Source of the DNA: a candidate division Zixibacteria bacterium CG_4_9_14_3_um_filter_46_8
Lineage (GTDB): Bacteria > Zixibacteria > MSB-5A5 > UM-FILTER-46-8
Direction: 5' to 3'
NCBI GenBank assembly: GCA_002791595.1
Contig: PFXJ01000024.1
Location: 1 to 33,329 of the forward strand
Length of the DNA: 33,329 bases
Shown piece by piece: positions 9,559 to 16,776 of the stretch. The stretch's first letter is position 1. Each line of letters opens with the position of its first letter. The position numbers and the translations under genes are program-made. Below the pieces are notes generated by a model. That model searched no databases. It saw only the letters and a program-made list of their open reading frames with translations, and was not told where the DNA came from.

Positions 9559-10017
9559 ATGGACATAGGAACTATTACAGCGACCTACAATGGCCTCAAA
9601 AAAGTAAAGGACATAATTAAGGGACTTGCCGACCTCAAGCTCGAAACAACAACAATGGCCAGAATCAATATGGCGGAAAAGGAAGTCGCTGAGGCGTTAG
9701 ATTCCATATTTCAGTTGAGGGAAGAGTTGTTCAGGCTACAGAGCGAGAACAACGACCTCAGACAATCGATTAAAGAACGAGATGACTGGGACAAGCGATT
9801 GGAGGATTATGAACTGGTCGAGACGGATGGAGGCGCTATAGTTTATCAATCCAAGTCTGGCCTCAAGCATTTTCTGTGTCCAGGCTGTATTGAAAAGAAA
9901 GAAGCGCACATTTTACAGGATTGCCGGGACACCGCCGGTGGCTTTCACTGCCCTGGATGCCATTATTCTTTCAATATCAAGCGGCCTATGGGTCCAATCC
10001 CTCCAGTCTTTCGTTAA
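9559..10017 (+). CDS. Small coiled-coil plus zinc-ribbon protein
   Basis: The 152-residue product begins with an amphipathic helical part and a predicted coiled coil at about 33-85 (IFQLREELFRLQSENNDLRQ). A C-terminal zinc ribbon follows, with C107-x2-C110 and C131-x2-C134 (both CPGC). Similar short proteins are found on phages and genomic islands, but I do not recognise a characterised family. GGAG-type sequence lies about 15 bases upstream of the ATG. The 22-base gap suggests readthrough from the OPT gene. Function is unknown; nucleic-acid or protein binding is only a guess from the ribbon. Confidence 0.75.
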   Translation: MDIGTITATYNGLKKVKDIIKGLADLKLETTTMARINMAEKEVAEALDSIFQLREELFRLQSENNDLRQSIKERDDWDKRLEDYELVETDGGAIVYQSKSGLKHFLCPGCIEKKEAHILQDCRDTAGGFHCPGCHYSFNIKRPMGPIPPVFR

Positions 10018-10355
10018 GGATTAAATTTATTATGGCAAAGTAAACCAGATTCAGAAATGGACAAGGCGAAATGGAGATATCCAACACCTTCATTTATAAG
10101 GAAAATCCGCTTGACTTATTCACCGACTTTATTATAATCTATTCATTGATTGTATGGACGGTGCAGAGAAGGCTGAAGGTGACAGAATATAGAAGCGTGG
10201 TACAAAGACACAGCAACTTCATTTACAGAAAGACGGACCATGTTCGCCGTCTTATATAGACCGCAAAACCATTATTGTACCTTAAAATCAGCAATTTATA
10301 GGCATCTAATCGGCAGTTAAAAACCGCATACTGATAAGGTCAGGATATAGCAAAC
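10018..10355 (+). promoter_or_regulatory. Non-coding stretch ahead of the Dcm restriction island
   Basis: This 338-base AT-rich gap holds one clear promoter (10111-10138) and then about 210 bases of leader before the truncated methyltransferase. A 62-codon frame at 10071-10259 crosses the promoter and has poor initiation signals, so I do not call it. No repeat or attachment site was recognised. Confidence 0.4.
10111..10138 (+). promoter_or_regulatory. Sigma-70-type promoter for the Dcm island
   Basis: TTGACT (10111-10116) and a perfect TATAAT (10133-10138) are 16 bases apart on the plus strand. It points into the truncated dcm gene and would produce a leader of about 210 bases. Confidence 0.6.
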
Positions 10356-10718
10356 ATGCTAAATAATAAAGGCAAAAACGGCAAAGTAATTCGATACATT
10401 GACTTGTTCTGCGGCATTGGCGGATTTCGCGTTGCGATCGAGCAATTATCTTCTGAATTAGGTATTGCTGGACAGTGCGTTTTTTCGAGCGACATCGACG
10501 AGGACTGTCAACAAGCTTATGAGGCAAACTTCGACGAAAAGCCAGCGGGCGACATCACGGCCGTTAGAGCGGGGGATATACCCGACCATGACATTCTTCT
10601 TGCTGGTTTCCCATGCCAGCCATTCAGCATTATCGGCCATAGAAAGGGCTTTGAAGACACTCGCGGCACGCTTTTCTTTGAGATCGCTATGCCGGGTTAT
10701 TTCTCTTATGATAACTGA
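10356..10718 (+). pseudogene. dcm: Truncated DNA cytosine-5 methyltransferase (Dcm-type), N-terminal third only
   Basis: Residues 11-111 match the start of a C5-cytosine methyltransferase: motif I IDLFCGIGGFR (S-adenosylmethionine site), motif II acidic FSSDIDEDCQQAY, GDI before motif III, and the catalytic motif IV AGFPCQPFS with its PCQ cysteine, then RGTLFFEIA. Homology stops abruptly at about base 10689, and 9 unrelated residues follow to the stop. Motifs VI-X and the target recognition domain are absent, and I find no continuation in any frame. This is a real deletion or misassembly, not a simple frameshift. The fragment cannot be an active methylase. Its end overlaps the next start as ATGATAACTGA. 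Confidence 0.85.
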
Positions 10719-11703
10719 ATTTAAGGTCGACGAAAAATATACGAATGATCAAATTCGATTCGCTCTTAACGTAGAAAATTTAGGCGGTATCCGTCCTTCC
10801 GTTGATGCAAGTAAAAACCTTAACCACTTGGTAATTTTGACTGCGGCAGAGCAGTATGAAAGAAATATAAGCGAGAATCCCTACCACGACAGAATTGAAA
10901 ACAATGTGCTGATTTATACGGCACAAGGACGGACAGGCGATCAAGAAATCAGTGGTAGAAATAAAAGGATACTCGAACAATATTCCGCGCCAATTCCTTT
11001 TTATGGCTTTTCAAACGAAGGAAGACAAACATATACTTTTCTCGGATTACTTGAGCTTCTACGCCATTTTCAAGAATATCAGATAGACAAGAAGAATGTT
11101 TTGAGAAAGGTTTGGGTTTTTGAATTTTACATTCATAATGAAATACCGACAATTCCGATTCAAAATGCAAAAGATATAATTGCCGCCATATTTAAGGAAT
11201 CAAGAAAAATACATGAAATAGACAGAGAAGAAAGAGAAGTTGTTTTGGTTGAACCTTCGCAAGAAATTGATGAAACTGCCAATTATGAAGTCGAGGAAAT
11301 TCGTTCCCATCTTCTTCAAATTAATCCATATCGTTTTGAGTCCCTTGTAAGAGACATTGTTGAATCAAATGGGTTTATAAACGTAAGCGTGACGCCTCGG
11401 TCGCAAGATGGTGGAATTGATGTAAATGGCTATGTTGCAGATTTCAATTATTTTTTCTCTAAGACGCATGTTCAATTCCAAGTAAAACGTTGGCGGCATT
11501 CTGTGGGCAGCGTTGAGATTAATAATTTCAGAGGGGCATTGCATACGACAGCAAAAGGTGTTTTTGTGACCACAAGTCATTTTACAAAGGCTGCAATTCA
11601 AGAAGCGGAACATTCTGTCAAGCCTTGCATTTCCGTTATCGATGGGTTCAGATTTTCAAAGCTTATTAAAGAGAGCGCGCTAAACATTAACAAATATCTG
11701 TAA
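10708..11703 (+). CDS. Modification-sensing (SRA/PUA-like) plus Mrr-type restriction endonuclease
   Basis: The 331-residue product has two parts. Residues about 15-140 (GGIRPS, NPYHDRIENNVLIYTAQGR, GDQEISGRNKRIL, RKVWVFEF) resemble the SRA/YDG-like domain found beside HNH and Mrr nucleases that read modified DNA. Residues about 205-331 form an Mrr-type PD-(D/E)XK nuclease: PYRFESLVRDIV, D238 in GGIDV, and Q258-V-K260 in VQFQVKRW, followed by the KGVFVTTSHFT strand. All catalytic residues are present. The chosen ATG overlaps the stop of the truncated dcm by 11 bases and has no clear ribosome site, so translation may be coupled, or the N-terminus may have been trimmed by the same deletion. It probably cuts modified DNA (type IV-like) or was the nuclease of a Dcm system. 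Confidence 0.78.
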   Translation: MITEFKVDEKYTNDQIRFALNVENLGGIRPSVDASKNLNHLVILTAAEQYERNISENPYHDRIENNVLIYTAQGRTGDQEISGRNKRILEQYSAPIPFYGFSNEGRQTYTFLGLLELLRHFQEYQIDKKNVLRKVWVFEFYIHNEIPTIPIQNAKDIIAAIFKESRKIHEIDREEREVVLVEPSQEIDETANYEVEEIRSHLLQINPYRFESLVRDIVESNGFINVSVTPRSQDGGIDVNGYVADFNYFFSKTHVQFQVKRWRHSVGSVEINNFRGALHTTAKGVFVTTSHFTKAAIQEAEHSVKPCISVIDGFRFSKLIKESALNINKYL

Positions 11704-11714
11704 AGGCTGAATAT

Positions 11715-12442
11715 ATGATTGAAAATCACATTAACGAGAAATGGGAATGCTATTTATGCGGCGCAGAAGCTGCTCTTGAAATCATCCCCGGAGGATGGCT
11801 TGGCAATTATCATCCTCTCTGTAATTCATGCGCAGACGCTGTCTTCTTTGACACGACATCCAAATTTCATGATGCAATGACTTTTCATCATCTAATTGGG
11901 GATTTTGCATAATTGACGATATAGTCCTCGAACAAACGGCATGGGGCGCAAAGACAGTCAAAAATAGAAGACCATCAACCGCTTCTAAAATACGCCTGAT
12001 ATGTGGCCGGAATTCCCCTGTTTATTCCTTTGGCGACCGCGAAGTTAGCGAAGTTGATCCGAGCGACCTTGGCAAGAAAATTCTTTCCATTTGGAATGAG
12101 CGCGTATCCAGTATCCGCAAACTTTATAAGCACTTAAGGACAGTAGTTCTCATCAAATCTGATAATCTTCTGGAAGTGGCCGTATTTGAATTTGAGACTA
12201 TTCTGTACAGAGGTCAGGATTATTGGTGGCAGTGGAACGAGCGAAATAATTTAGAAGGCTTTGGCAAAGCGAGCAACCAACACATCTTTACATGGCAGCC
12301 TCATGGGTCTCAGTTTACCATTCTAGAGGATGTTGCTAAGGAGAGACTTGCAATAAGAATCAAGCAGCCTCCTATAGTAAACCGTAACGAAATACTTAAG
12401 GCAATCGAGTTTGATGAATCTTGGATAGAAATCATTAAATGA
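11715..12442 (+). pseudogene. Unknown restriction-island protein, apparently split by a one-base deletion
   Basis: The first frame (11715-11912) starts at an ATG with AAGG upstream and encodes 65 residues with a zinc-ribbon pattern, C-x2-C (ECYLCG) and C-x2-C (LCNSCA). It stops at TAA. A second frame is open from 11873 to 12442 with no ATG, GTG or TTG before 12176, so it cannot start on its own. Adding one T to the T4 run at 11903-11906 fuses them into a continuous 242-residue protein. The second part contains KIRLICGRNS, LLEVAVFEFET and a conserved-looking block WWQW/FTWQPHGSQF. I do not recognise the family. Its place between an Mrr nuclease and Vsr suggests a restriction role. Confidence 0.55.
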
Positions 12443-12443
12443 C

Positions 12444-12878
12444 ATGGTGGATACATTTTCAAAGACTGACCGCTCAAGAATCATGGCGCGAGTGAAGTCC
12501 CGAAACTCTAAATCCACTGAGCTTCGATTCATTTCTATACTTAAAGACAAGGGCATTACTGGCTGGGTGCGCAATTACAAGTTGACTGGCAAGCCCGATT
12601 TTGCTTTTTCACGCCTAAAGATAGCGATATTTATTGACGGCTGCTTTTGGCATGGATGTCCCAATCATTGCCGAATGCCATCCTCAAATATGGACTACTG
12701 GAACAACAAAATTGAAAAGAATAAAATTAGGGACAAGAAAATAAAAAAGGCATTAAGAATGAAGGGCTGGCAAGTGATTAGAATCTGGGAGCATGAAATT
12801 AAGTCAGGCAAACTCGGACGCAAGCTGGATTTAATAAAGACGGGTGCACAACAAATCGCCCCACAGGATGCAAAATAA
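12444..12878 (+). CDS. vsr: Very short patch repair endonuclease Vsr
   Basis: The 144-residue product is a full-length Vsr. It shows the N-terminal zinc/DNA-entry region DTFSKTDRSRIMARVKSRN and STELR, the catalytic stretch GKPDFAF followed by IAIFIDGCFWHGCPNHC, the YWNNKIEKNKIRDKK region and GWQVIRIWEHEI. The family nicks 5' of the mismatched T in T:G mispairs left by deamination of 5-methylcytosine, and is normally encoded beside a C5 methyltransferase. Here the partner Dcm is truncated (10356-10718), so Vsr may be an orphan. The start lies 1 base after the previous stop. Confidence 0.93.
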   Translation: MVDTFSKTDRSRIMARVKSRNSKSTELRFISILKDKGITGWVRNYKLTGKPDFAFSRLKIAIFIDGCFWHGCPNHCRMPSSNMDYWNNKIEKNKIRDKKIKKALRMKGWQVIRIWEHEIKSGKLGRKLDLIKTGAQQIAPQDAK

Positions 12879-12911
12879 CGACCACTACACCTGTGAATTC
12901 AGATTTCCTAG

Positions 12912-12934
12912 GTCAAGCCTACTCGGGGCTTGAC
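12912..12934. terminator. Hairpin between convergent vsr and Mut7-C genes
   Basis: GTCAAGCC (12912-12919) pairs perfectly with GGCTTGAC (12927-12934) around a 7-base loop, in the 63-base gap between converging genes. No long U-run follows, so it may be a factor-dependent or weak bidirectional terminator. Confidence 0.4.
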
Positions 12935-12941
12935 GCTCCTA

Positions 12942-13415
12942 TTAGCCCATTATCTTAAGCAGCCGTTCCATCATTCTCTGGTGATGCGTGCCTTTCCAAA
13001 ATAATTTATCGCAGTTAGAGCATTTGAAGAATTCACTTTGGGTAAAAAAGACGTATGGTGGAATGCGGTTCTTATTCTCTTCTTTGGAGACTTTCGCCAA
13101 TAGGATATTGCACTCCAGGCATCGGGTCAACCAATCCTTGAATTCTGGCTTTAGACCGAGACTTAAAAGCACATCTTTCAATTGCTCATCGGGATCATCT
13201 GTCTTGATGATTAGAAGGTTTTCAGGTGCGCCCTTACGCGCTAACCGTCGATCTCGCGAAATGATTGTTCGATCCTCTGCAAGCGCCTTGGCGATTAATT
13301 CTCCATCAGCAATCGTTTTTTGAAATAGAGTGTCATAACCGCAGGCCTTCAGGAGCTTCGCTAATTTCCCCAGGTTATCGTCGCAGATAAAGGCGGTTTT
13401 ATTTTGCTTTTCCAT
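12942..13415 (-). CDS. Mut7-C RNase (PIN-like) domain protein with zinc ribbon
   Basis: The 157-residue product matches the Mut7-C family (PF01927): acidic ICDDNLGKLAKLLKACGYDT, RTIISRDRRLA, IIKTDDPDEQL, then the C-terminal ribbon LTRCLECN and FKCSNCDKLFWKGTHHQRM. The fold belongs to the PIN nuclease superfamily, and the conserved Asp residues are the likely metal ligands, so an RNase role is inferred. I chose the ATG at 13415, where homology begins; an ATG at 13463 would add 16 residues lying inside ttcA. It overlaps the ttcA stop by 17 bases, so the two are co-transcribed, which links it loosely to tRNA or RNA metabolism. Confidence 0.8.
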   Translation of the reverse strand: MEKQNKTAFICDDNLGKLAKLLKACGYDTLFQKTIADGELIAKALAEDRTIISRDRRLARKGAPENLLIIKTDDPDEQLKDVLLSLGLKPEFKDWLTRCLECNILLAKVSKEENKNRIPPYVFFTQSEFFKCSNCDKLFWKGTHHQRMMERLLKIMG

Positions 13416-14187
13416 TTTTCTCGAGGATTGGATTGAACTGTGAGTCCGATAAGAATCGGGCATGGATATTCCCAGCGGCCGCCAACAGATTGTTCTTAAT
13501 ATGTGGACTGTTTTTTTCCAGATCGGAAAGCAGTTTTTTGATCTGCATTCGCCTCATATCCTGATTTCCGCATATCGGGCATTTGCAGCAGACCACCGGG
13601 AATTCAGACTCTATGGCATATCGCATGGTCTCTCTTTCGAAAACATAATATAACGGGCGGATTACAGTTATTGGTTTATCATCAGCTTGGAGTTTCGGCG
13701 GCATCCCGCTTAAGGCGCCGGAATAAAACTGATTTAGGAGTAAAGTCTCGATAACATCATCAGCATTATGGCCGAGCGCAAGTTTGTTATAGCCGAGTTT
13801 AAGGCAAACATCATACAGGACTCCCCGCTTCAATCGTGAGCAGAAACTGCAAAGCATATCATCTGCGGAAAGCTTGGCCGAGGCTGTTTTCAGTATCGGA
13901 TAGGAAATCATCTTATAACGGTAGCCATTGGCGCGAAGATATTCTTCGATGGGTTCCGTTCGGTATCCATTAAAACCCGGGTCAACATTAACTACAATCA
14001 ATTCAAAATCGAATTTCGCTTTCGCTTTAATCAATGACAGCATTTTTAATAGGGTATAGCTGTCCTTTCCTCCCGAAAGCGCCACCACAATCCGATCTCC
14101 ATTTTCAATCAGCCCGAACTTATCGGAGGCAATGACTGCTTTTGAGGCGATATCTTTTTCAAGTTTATTACGATAAAAATATGCCAT
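13399..14187 (-). CDS. ttcA: TtcA/TtuA-type tRNA thiolation enzyme (PP-loop ATPase)
   Basis: The 262-residue product has the ATP-pyrophosphatase P-loop SGGKDS (38-43), the cysteine pair C113-SF-C116 with RLKRG, GHNADDVIET, and a further Cys cluster CCKCPICG (200-206). The TtcA branch uses an oxygen-sensitive 4Fe-4S cluster to thiolate C32 of tRNA after adenylation, and this cysteine layout fits. TtuA and related PP-loop enzymes are alternatives because the protein is shorter than E. coli TtcA. It starts 36 bases downstream of the terminator that ends the lipoprotein transcript. Confidence 0.83.
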   Translation of the reverse strand: MAYFYRNKLEKDIASKAVIASDKFGLIENGDRIVVALSGGKDSYTLLKMLSLIKAKAKFDFELIVVNVDPGFNGYRTEPIEEYLRANGYRYKMISYPILKTASAKLSADDMLCSFCSRLKRGVLYDVCLKLGYNKLALGHNADDVIETLLLNQFYSGALSGMPPKLQADDKPITVIRPLYYVFERETMRYAIESEFPVVCCKCPICGNQDMRRMQIKKLLSDLEKNSPHIKNNLLAAAGNIHARFLSDSQFNPILEKNGKAK

Positions 14188-14222
14188 ACCGCATTATTCA
14201 AAGCGGACGGGGAAAATACAAT

Positions 14223-14248
14223 GAAAAAAGCCCGGCGGCCACCGGGCT
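14223..14248 (-). terminator. Rho-independent terminator after the lipoprotein gene
   Basis: AGCCCGG and CCGGGCT (14229-14248) form a GC-rich 7-bp stem, followed on the minus strand by a run of six U. It sits 22 bases beyond the lipoprotein stop and ahead of ttcA. Confidence 0.85.
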
Positions 14249-14269
14249 CAATTTTAGGTTTCGGATGGA

Positions 14270-14647
14270 TTATTTATCGGTCGTTAGGGGGTCTTGCACT
14301 TCTCCCCGCAGGCTCTTGGCCATAAAATCGGCGCTGGGGGCAAGTTCATTATTGGGATAATCCTTGGCAAACTTATCGAATGCTTCCAGAGCTTTGATGG
14401 TATCATTATATTGTTCGGCATAGACATAACCGATCATAAACTGGGCCTTCGGACAATTTTCGCTTGAAGGATATTCTTCCATAAGAGTCCGATACGCCTT
14501 TATCGCCTCCAGGGGACTATTTGCCTGTTGTGCTTTCTCCGCTATTTCGAAAAGCTCTTTTTCGGTCTGTTTGGGACCGCCGCATCCCCAAAACATTGAC
14601 ATTGCCACGATAAGAATTAAGCCAACTGATACGATATTTCTAAACAT
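14270..14647 (-). CDS. TPR-type outer-membrane lipoprotein (BamD/YbgF-like)
   Basis: The 125-residue product has a lipoprotein signal peptide ending in the lipobox-like MFWGCGG, so Cys near residue 21 would be lipidated. The rest has two tetratricopeptide-like helix pairs (SPLEAIKAYRTLMEEYPSS and DTIKALEAFDKFAKDYPNNELAPSADFM), typical of short Tol-Pal or BamD-like proteins. It probably acts as a scaffold in the envelope; the exact partner is unknown. ATG 14647 is chosen over TTG 14650 because GGAGG lies 5 bases upstream. Confidence 0.78.
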   Translation of the reverse strand: MFRNIVSVGLILIVAMSMFWGCGGPKQTEKELFEIAEKAQQANSPLEAIKAYRTLMEEYPSSENCPKAQFMIGYVYAEQYNDTIKALEAFDKFAKDYPNNELAPSADFMAKSLRGEVQDPLTTDK

Positions 14648-14722
14648 CAAGCCTCCAACTAATCTCTCAAGTTTATCCTTGAGCCTTGCCTCAGTTTGAG
14701 ATAGATTGGAAATCCCGCCATC

Positions 14723-15532
14723 TCACAAATCCTCGATTAAAGCATTAAAACCAGCGGTATTCACCCAAAAGCTACTCGGATGATTTCCCAAATTCCTCTT
14801 AATTTCCTCACGTTGCTTTCTTAATTTTTCACCCCCAATATCGCATCCCAAAAGAACATTTGAATAAGTCCCATCCAAGAATGCTACATACATTATATTC
14901 TCATTTTTCTCCTTAAGGCCAATGATTTCTATAAGTTCAGCAATTTGCTTATCCTGTTCCCCGCCAGAAGTATTTATATGCTTTGCTTCGCATAGCAAAA
15001 GTTTCTTTTCATTCTTGACAATTAGATCCAATTTTTTGTCCCGTTTCTTGGTGGCAATCTCAATACATAACTTTTCTCGTGCGGTCTTTATGCTGAATTC
15101 CTTAGAAAACTTGGCTACGCACTTTTTGCGGTTTTCAAAATCAGACCGTGAACTAACTTGGTTAAATCCTGCGTTTTTCAAAATATCCAGAAGCTTTTTT
15201 TCGCCGGATTGACCCTTTTTGCGAGAAGAACTGGAGTCTAATATTGCCTGTACCCACTCTTCAGGCACTATATCATTTAGCAACCTCTTCTTAAAATATC
15301 TCTGAGTAATCTCCTTCAATAATTGGATGTCTTTCTTGACATAATCTAAAAAGCTATCACAAGCGTTAATAAAACAAGCAAATTCCGAGCAATTTGAAAA
15401 TCTGCTTAAAGCATCTGAAAGCGCTACATAGTATTTATCGATTATCTTTGGATCCTCTTTCTTATCCAGCAACGTCCTTATCGTTATGAGAATGCATTTT
15501 ATTTGCCTAGTATTTTTGATGTATTCAGCCAA
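14723..15532 (-). CDS. Type II restriction endonuclease (PD-(D/E)XK), main frame lacking its first residues
   Basis: This frame encodes 269 residues and would have to begin at a TTG without a ribosome site. The catalytic core is clear: D169 in KKLDLIV, E182 and K184 in LLCEAKH, followed by a Q-rich helix QDKQIAELIEI and the strand MYVAFLDG. This is the PD-(D/E)XK arrangement of type II endonucleases, and the gene follows an N6-adenine methyltransferase on the same strand. The true start is very probably ATG 15624 (separate entry), with one base missing from the T5 run at 15513-15517; the repaired protein is 300 residues. The recognition site cannot be told from the sequence. Confidence 0.72.
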   Translation of the reverse strand: MAEYIKNTRQIKCILITIRTLLDKKEDPKIIDKYYVALSDALSRFSNCSEFACFINACDSFLDYVKKDIQLLKEITQRYFKKRLLNDIVPEEWVQAILDSSSSRKKGQSGEKKLLDILKNAGFNQVSSRSDFENRKKCVAKFSKEFSIKTAREKLCIEIATKKRDKKLDLIVKNEKKLLLCEAKHINTSGGEQDKQIAELIEIIGLKEKNENIMYVAFLDGTYSNVLLGCDIGGEKLRKQREEIKRNLGNHPSSFWVNTAGFNALIEDL

Positions 15533-15624
15533 TTGGGATGTTTTTCGGGGAAAATATAAAAATCATCCAAATACCCTTCAGGAGATCGCAATGATACATC
15601 ATAGTAGTACTGGTTGTTTTTCAT
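15499..15624 (-). other. Out-of-frame N-terminal piece of the type II endonuclease
   Basis: ATG 15624 has GGAGAG (15628-15633) just upstream and opens a 41-codon frame overlapping the methyltransferase end by 26 bases. It reads MKNNQYYYDVSLRSPEGYLD and on to HPNWLNTSK before a premature stop. Adding one A (minus strand) to the A5 run at 15513-15517 fuses residue K37 to NTRQIKCIL of the main endonuclease frame. The coding-like composition and the ribosome site make this the likely native start. Confidence 0.65.
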
Positions 15625-16735
15625 ATCTCTCCGAATAAATATAGTTCAAGAACTTGTAAGCCAGTTCAAAAGACATTCTTTTTCTATTATTGTCTCTAAA
15701 ATTAGTTAGGAAAAATGAAAAGAACCTTTTCCGTTCATCATTTAATCTATTATTAAATTCTATCATTAATTCCTTTTGATTTTCTATCGATATTTCACTC
15801 TTAAAAATGATATGAGCCATATTTCGAGAGGTTTTCTTGCCGACTAGGCCCGCAATTCCATATTTTCTTATATCTTCGAGCTGAATCTTGGGGCCCATTT
15901 TGCTGTCTATAGCCCTTAAGATCAGGATATTCCTTTCAATTAGATCACTGGAATGCGCGCTGATATGGAAGGTCTTTATATCTTTCATATTCTGAATGGC
16001 AAGTTTCATCTCAACTTCGCCTGGGTGCAAAAATTCTTCTGTAAGACGGCGTATCCCAAGATGATTTTTCATATTCTTCACCTTACTTATGAAATCACCC
16101 CCCAATTGCCAATGGGATTTTTTTTCAATAGTAAGAGCAATTTGCCTTTTCTCTGGGAATATGATAGCCTGGAATTCGTTGCTATCGGATTTATCCATCT
16201 TTCTCTCGAAGTAAAATGATATAACATTATTGGTTGTATCATCGAATACTTGCTCAGCAAAAAAGTTTACTAAGGCTATTCTAAATTTATTGAAAAATAG
16301 ATCTCTAATTTTCCCTGAATTTTCTGCACTTAGAAAATTCATAGGGACAATCAAAATGCCTTCTTGGCAATTTAGAATTGAGAATATAGATATTTGATAT
16401 AAATCATCGAAGTTCGAGTGGTAGCCAGAAAAGAACCTTTTTTTGGTATTCTCATCCGCCTTATTTTTATGAAGATAAGGAGGATTCGTGCAAATGAATT
16501 TATATTCGCATGGATCGTTTATGGAATCCCTGTGGCAGACGTTAATATTATCTACATACTTTCGATCGCAATCAAATCCCATAATGCTTTGGCAATTATT
16601 TTTTCGAGCCCAATTGACTAAATCCTGATTTCCGGCGAAAGGATCAATAACTTCCTTATTTTCAACAAATTTTTCCAGACCCTGCAAAATAAGATCTGAA
16701 TTAGTTGTGAAAAATTGGCCAAATTGCTTCTTCAT
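15599..16735 (-). CDS. Type II N6-adenine DNA methyltransferase
   Basis: The 378-residue product has the order motif X (FGQFFTT, 5-11), motif I (DPFAG, 31-35) and catalytic motif IV NPPY (84-87) preceded by ICT, which defines a gamma-class amino-methyltransferase acting on adenine N6. The remaining C-terminal half is probably the target recognition part. It protects host DNA from the endonuclease encoded directly downstream. Its start lies 41 bases after the clpB stop, and a perfect 10-bp palindrome ACAATATTGT (16766-16775) lies between them. AT-rich codon use compared with clpB suggests the pair was acquired. The start has no strong ribosome site. Confidence 0.85.
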   Translation of the reverse strand: MKKQFGQFFTTNSDLILQGLEKFVENKEVIDPFAGNQDLVNWARKNNCQSIMGFDCDRKYVDNINVCHRDSINDPCEYKFICTNPPYLHKNKADENTKKRFFSGYHSNFDDLYQISIFSILNCQEGILIVPMNFLSAENSGKIRDLFFNKFRIALVNFFAEQVFDDTTNNVISFYFERKMDKSDSNEFQAIIFPEKRQIALTIEKKSHWQLGGDFISKVKNMKNHLGIRRLTEEFLHPGEVEMKLAIQNMKDIKTFHISAHSSDLIERNILILRAIDSKMGPKIQLEDIRKYGIAGLVGKKTSRNMAHIIFKSEISIENQKELMIEFNNRLNDERKRFFSFFLTNFRDNNRKRMSFELAYKFLNYIYSERYEKQPVLL

Positions 16736-16776
16736 AATACTAATGCTTTTCTACATCCCTTTACTACAATATTGTT

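Noticed and set aside
10071-10259. 62-codon frame ahead of the truncated dcm
   Set aside because: It crosses a very good promoter (10111-10138), has weak initiation signals and no recognisable domain.
14666-14683. CTCAAG-N6-CTTGAG resembling a HAIR heat shock operator
   Set aside because: The arms are in the opposite order to HAIR (CTTGAG first) and the site lies before a lipoprotein gene, so HspR control is not supported.
16766-16775. Palindrome ACAATATTGT as a controller box of the restriction-modification pair
   Set aside because: Only 10 bp, AT-rich, and no controller gene is present; recorded in the methyltransferase entry only.
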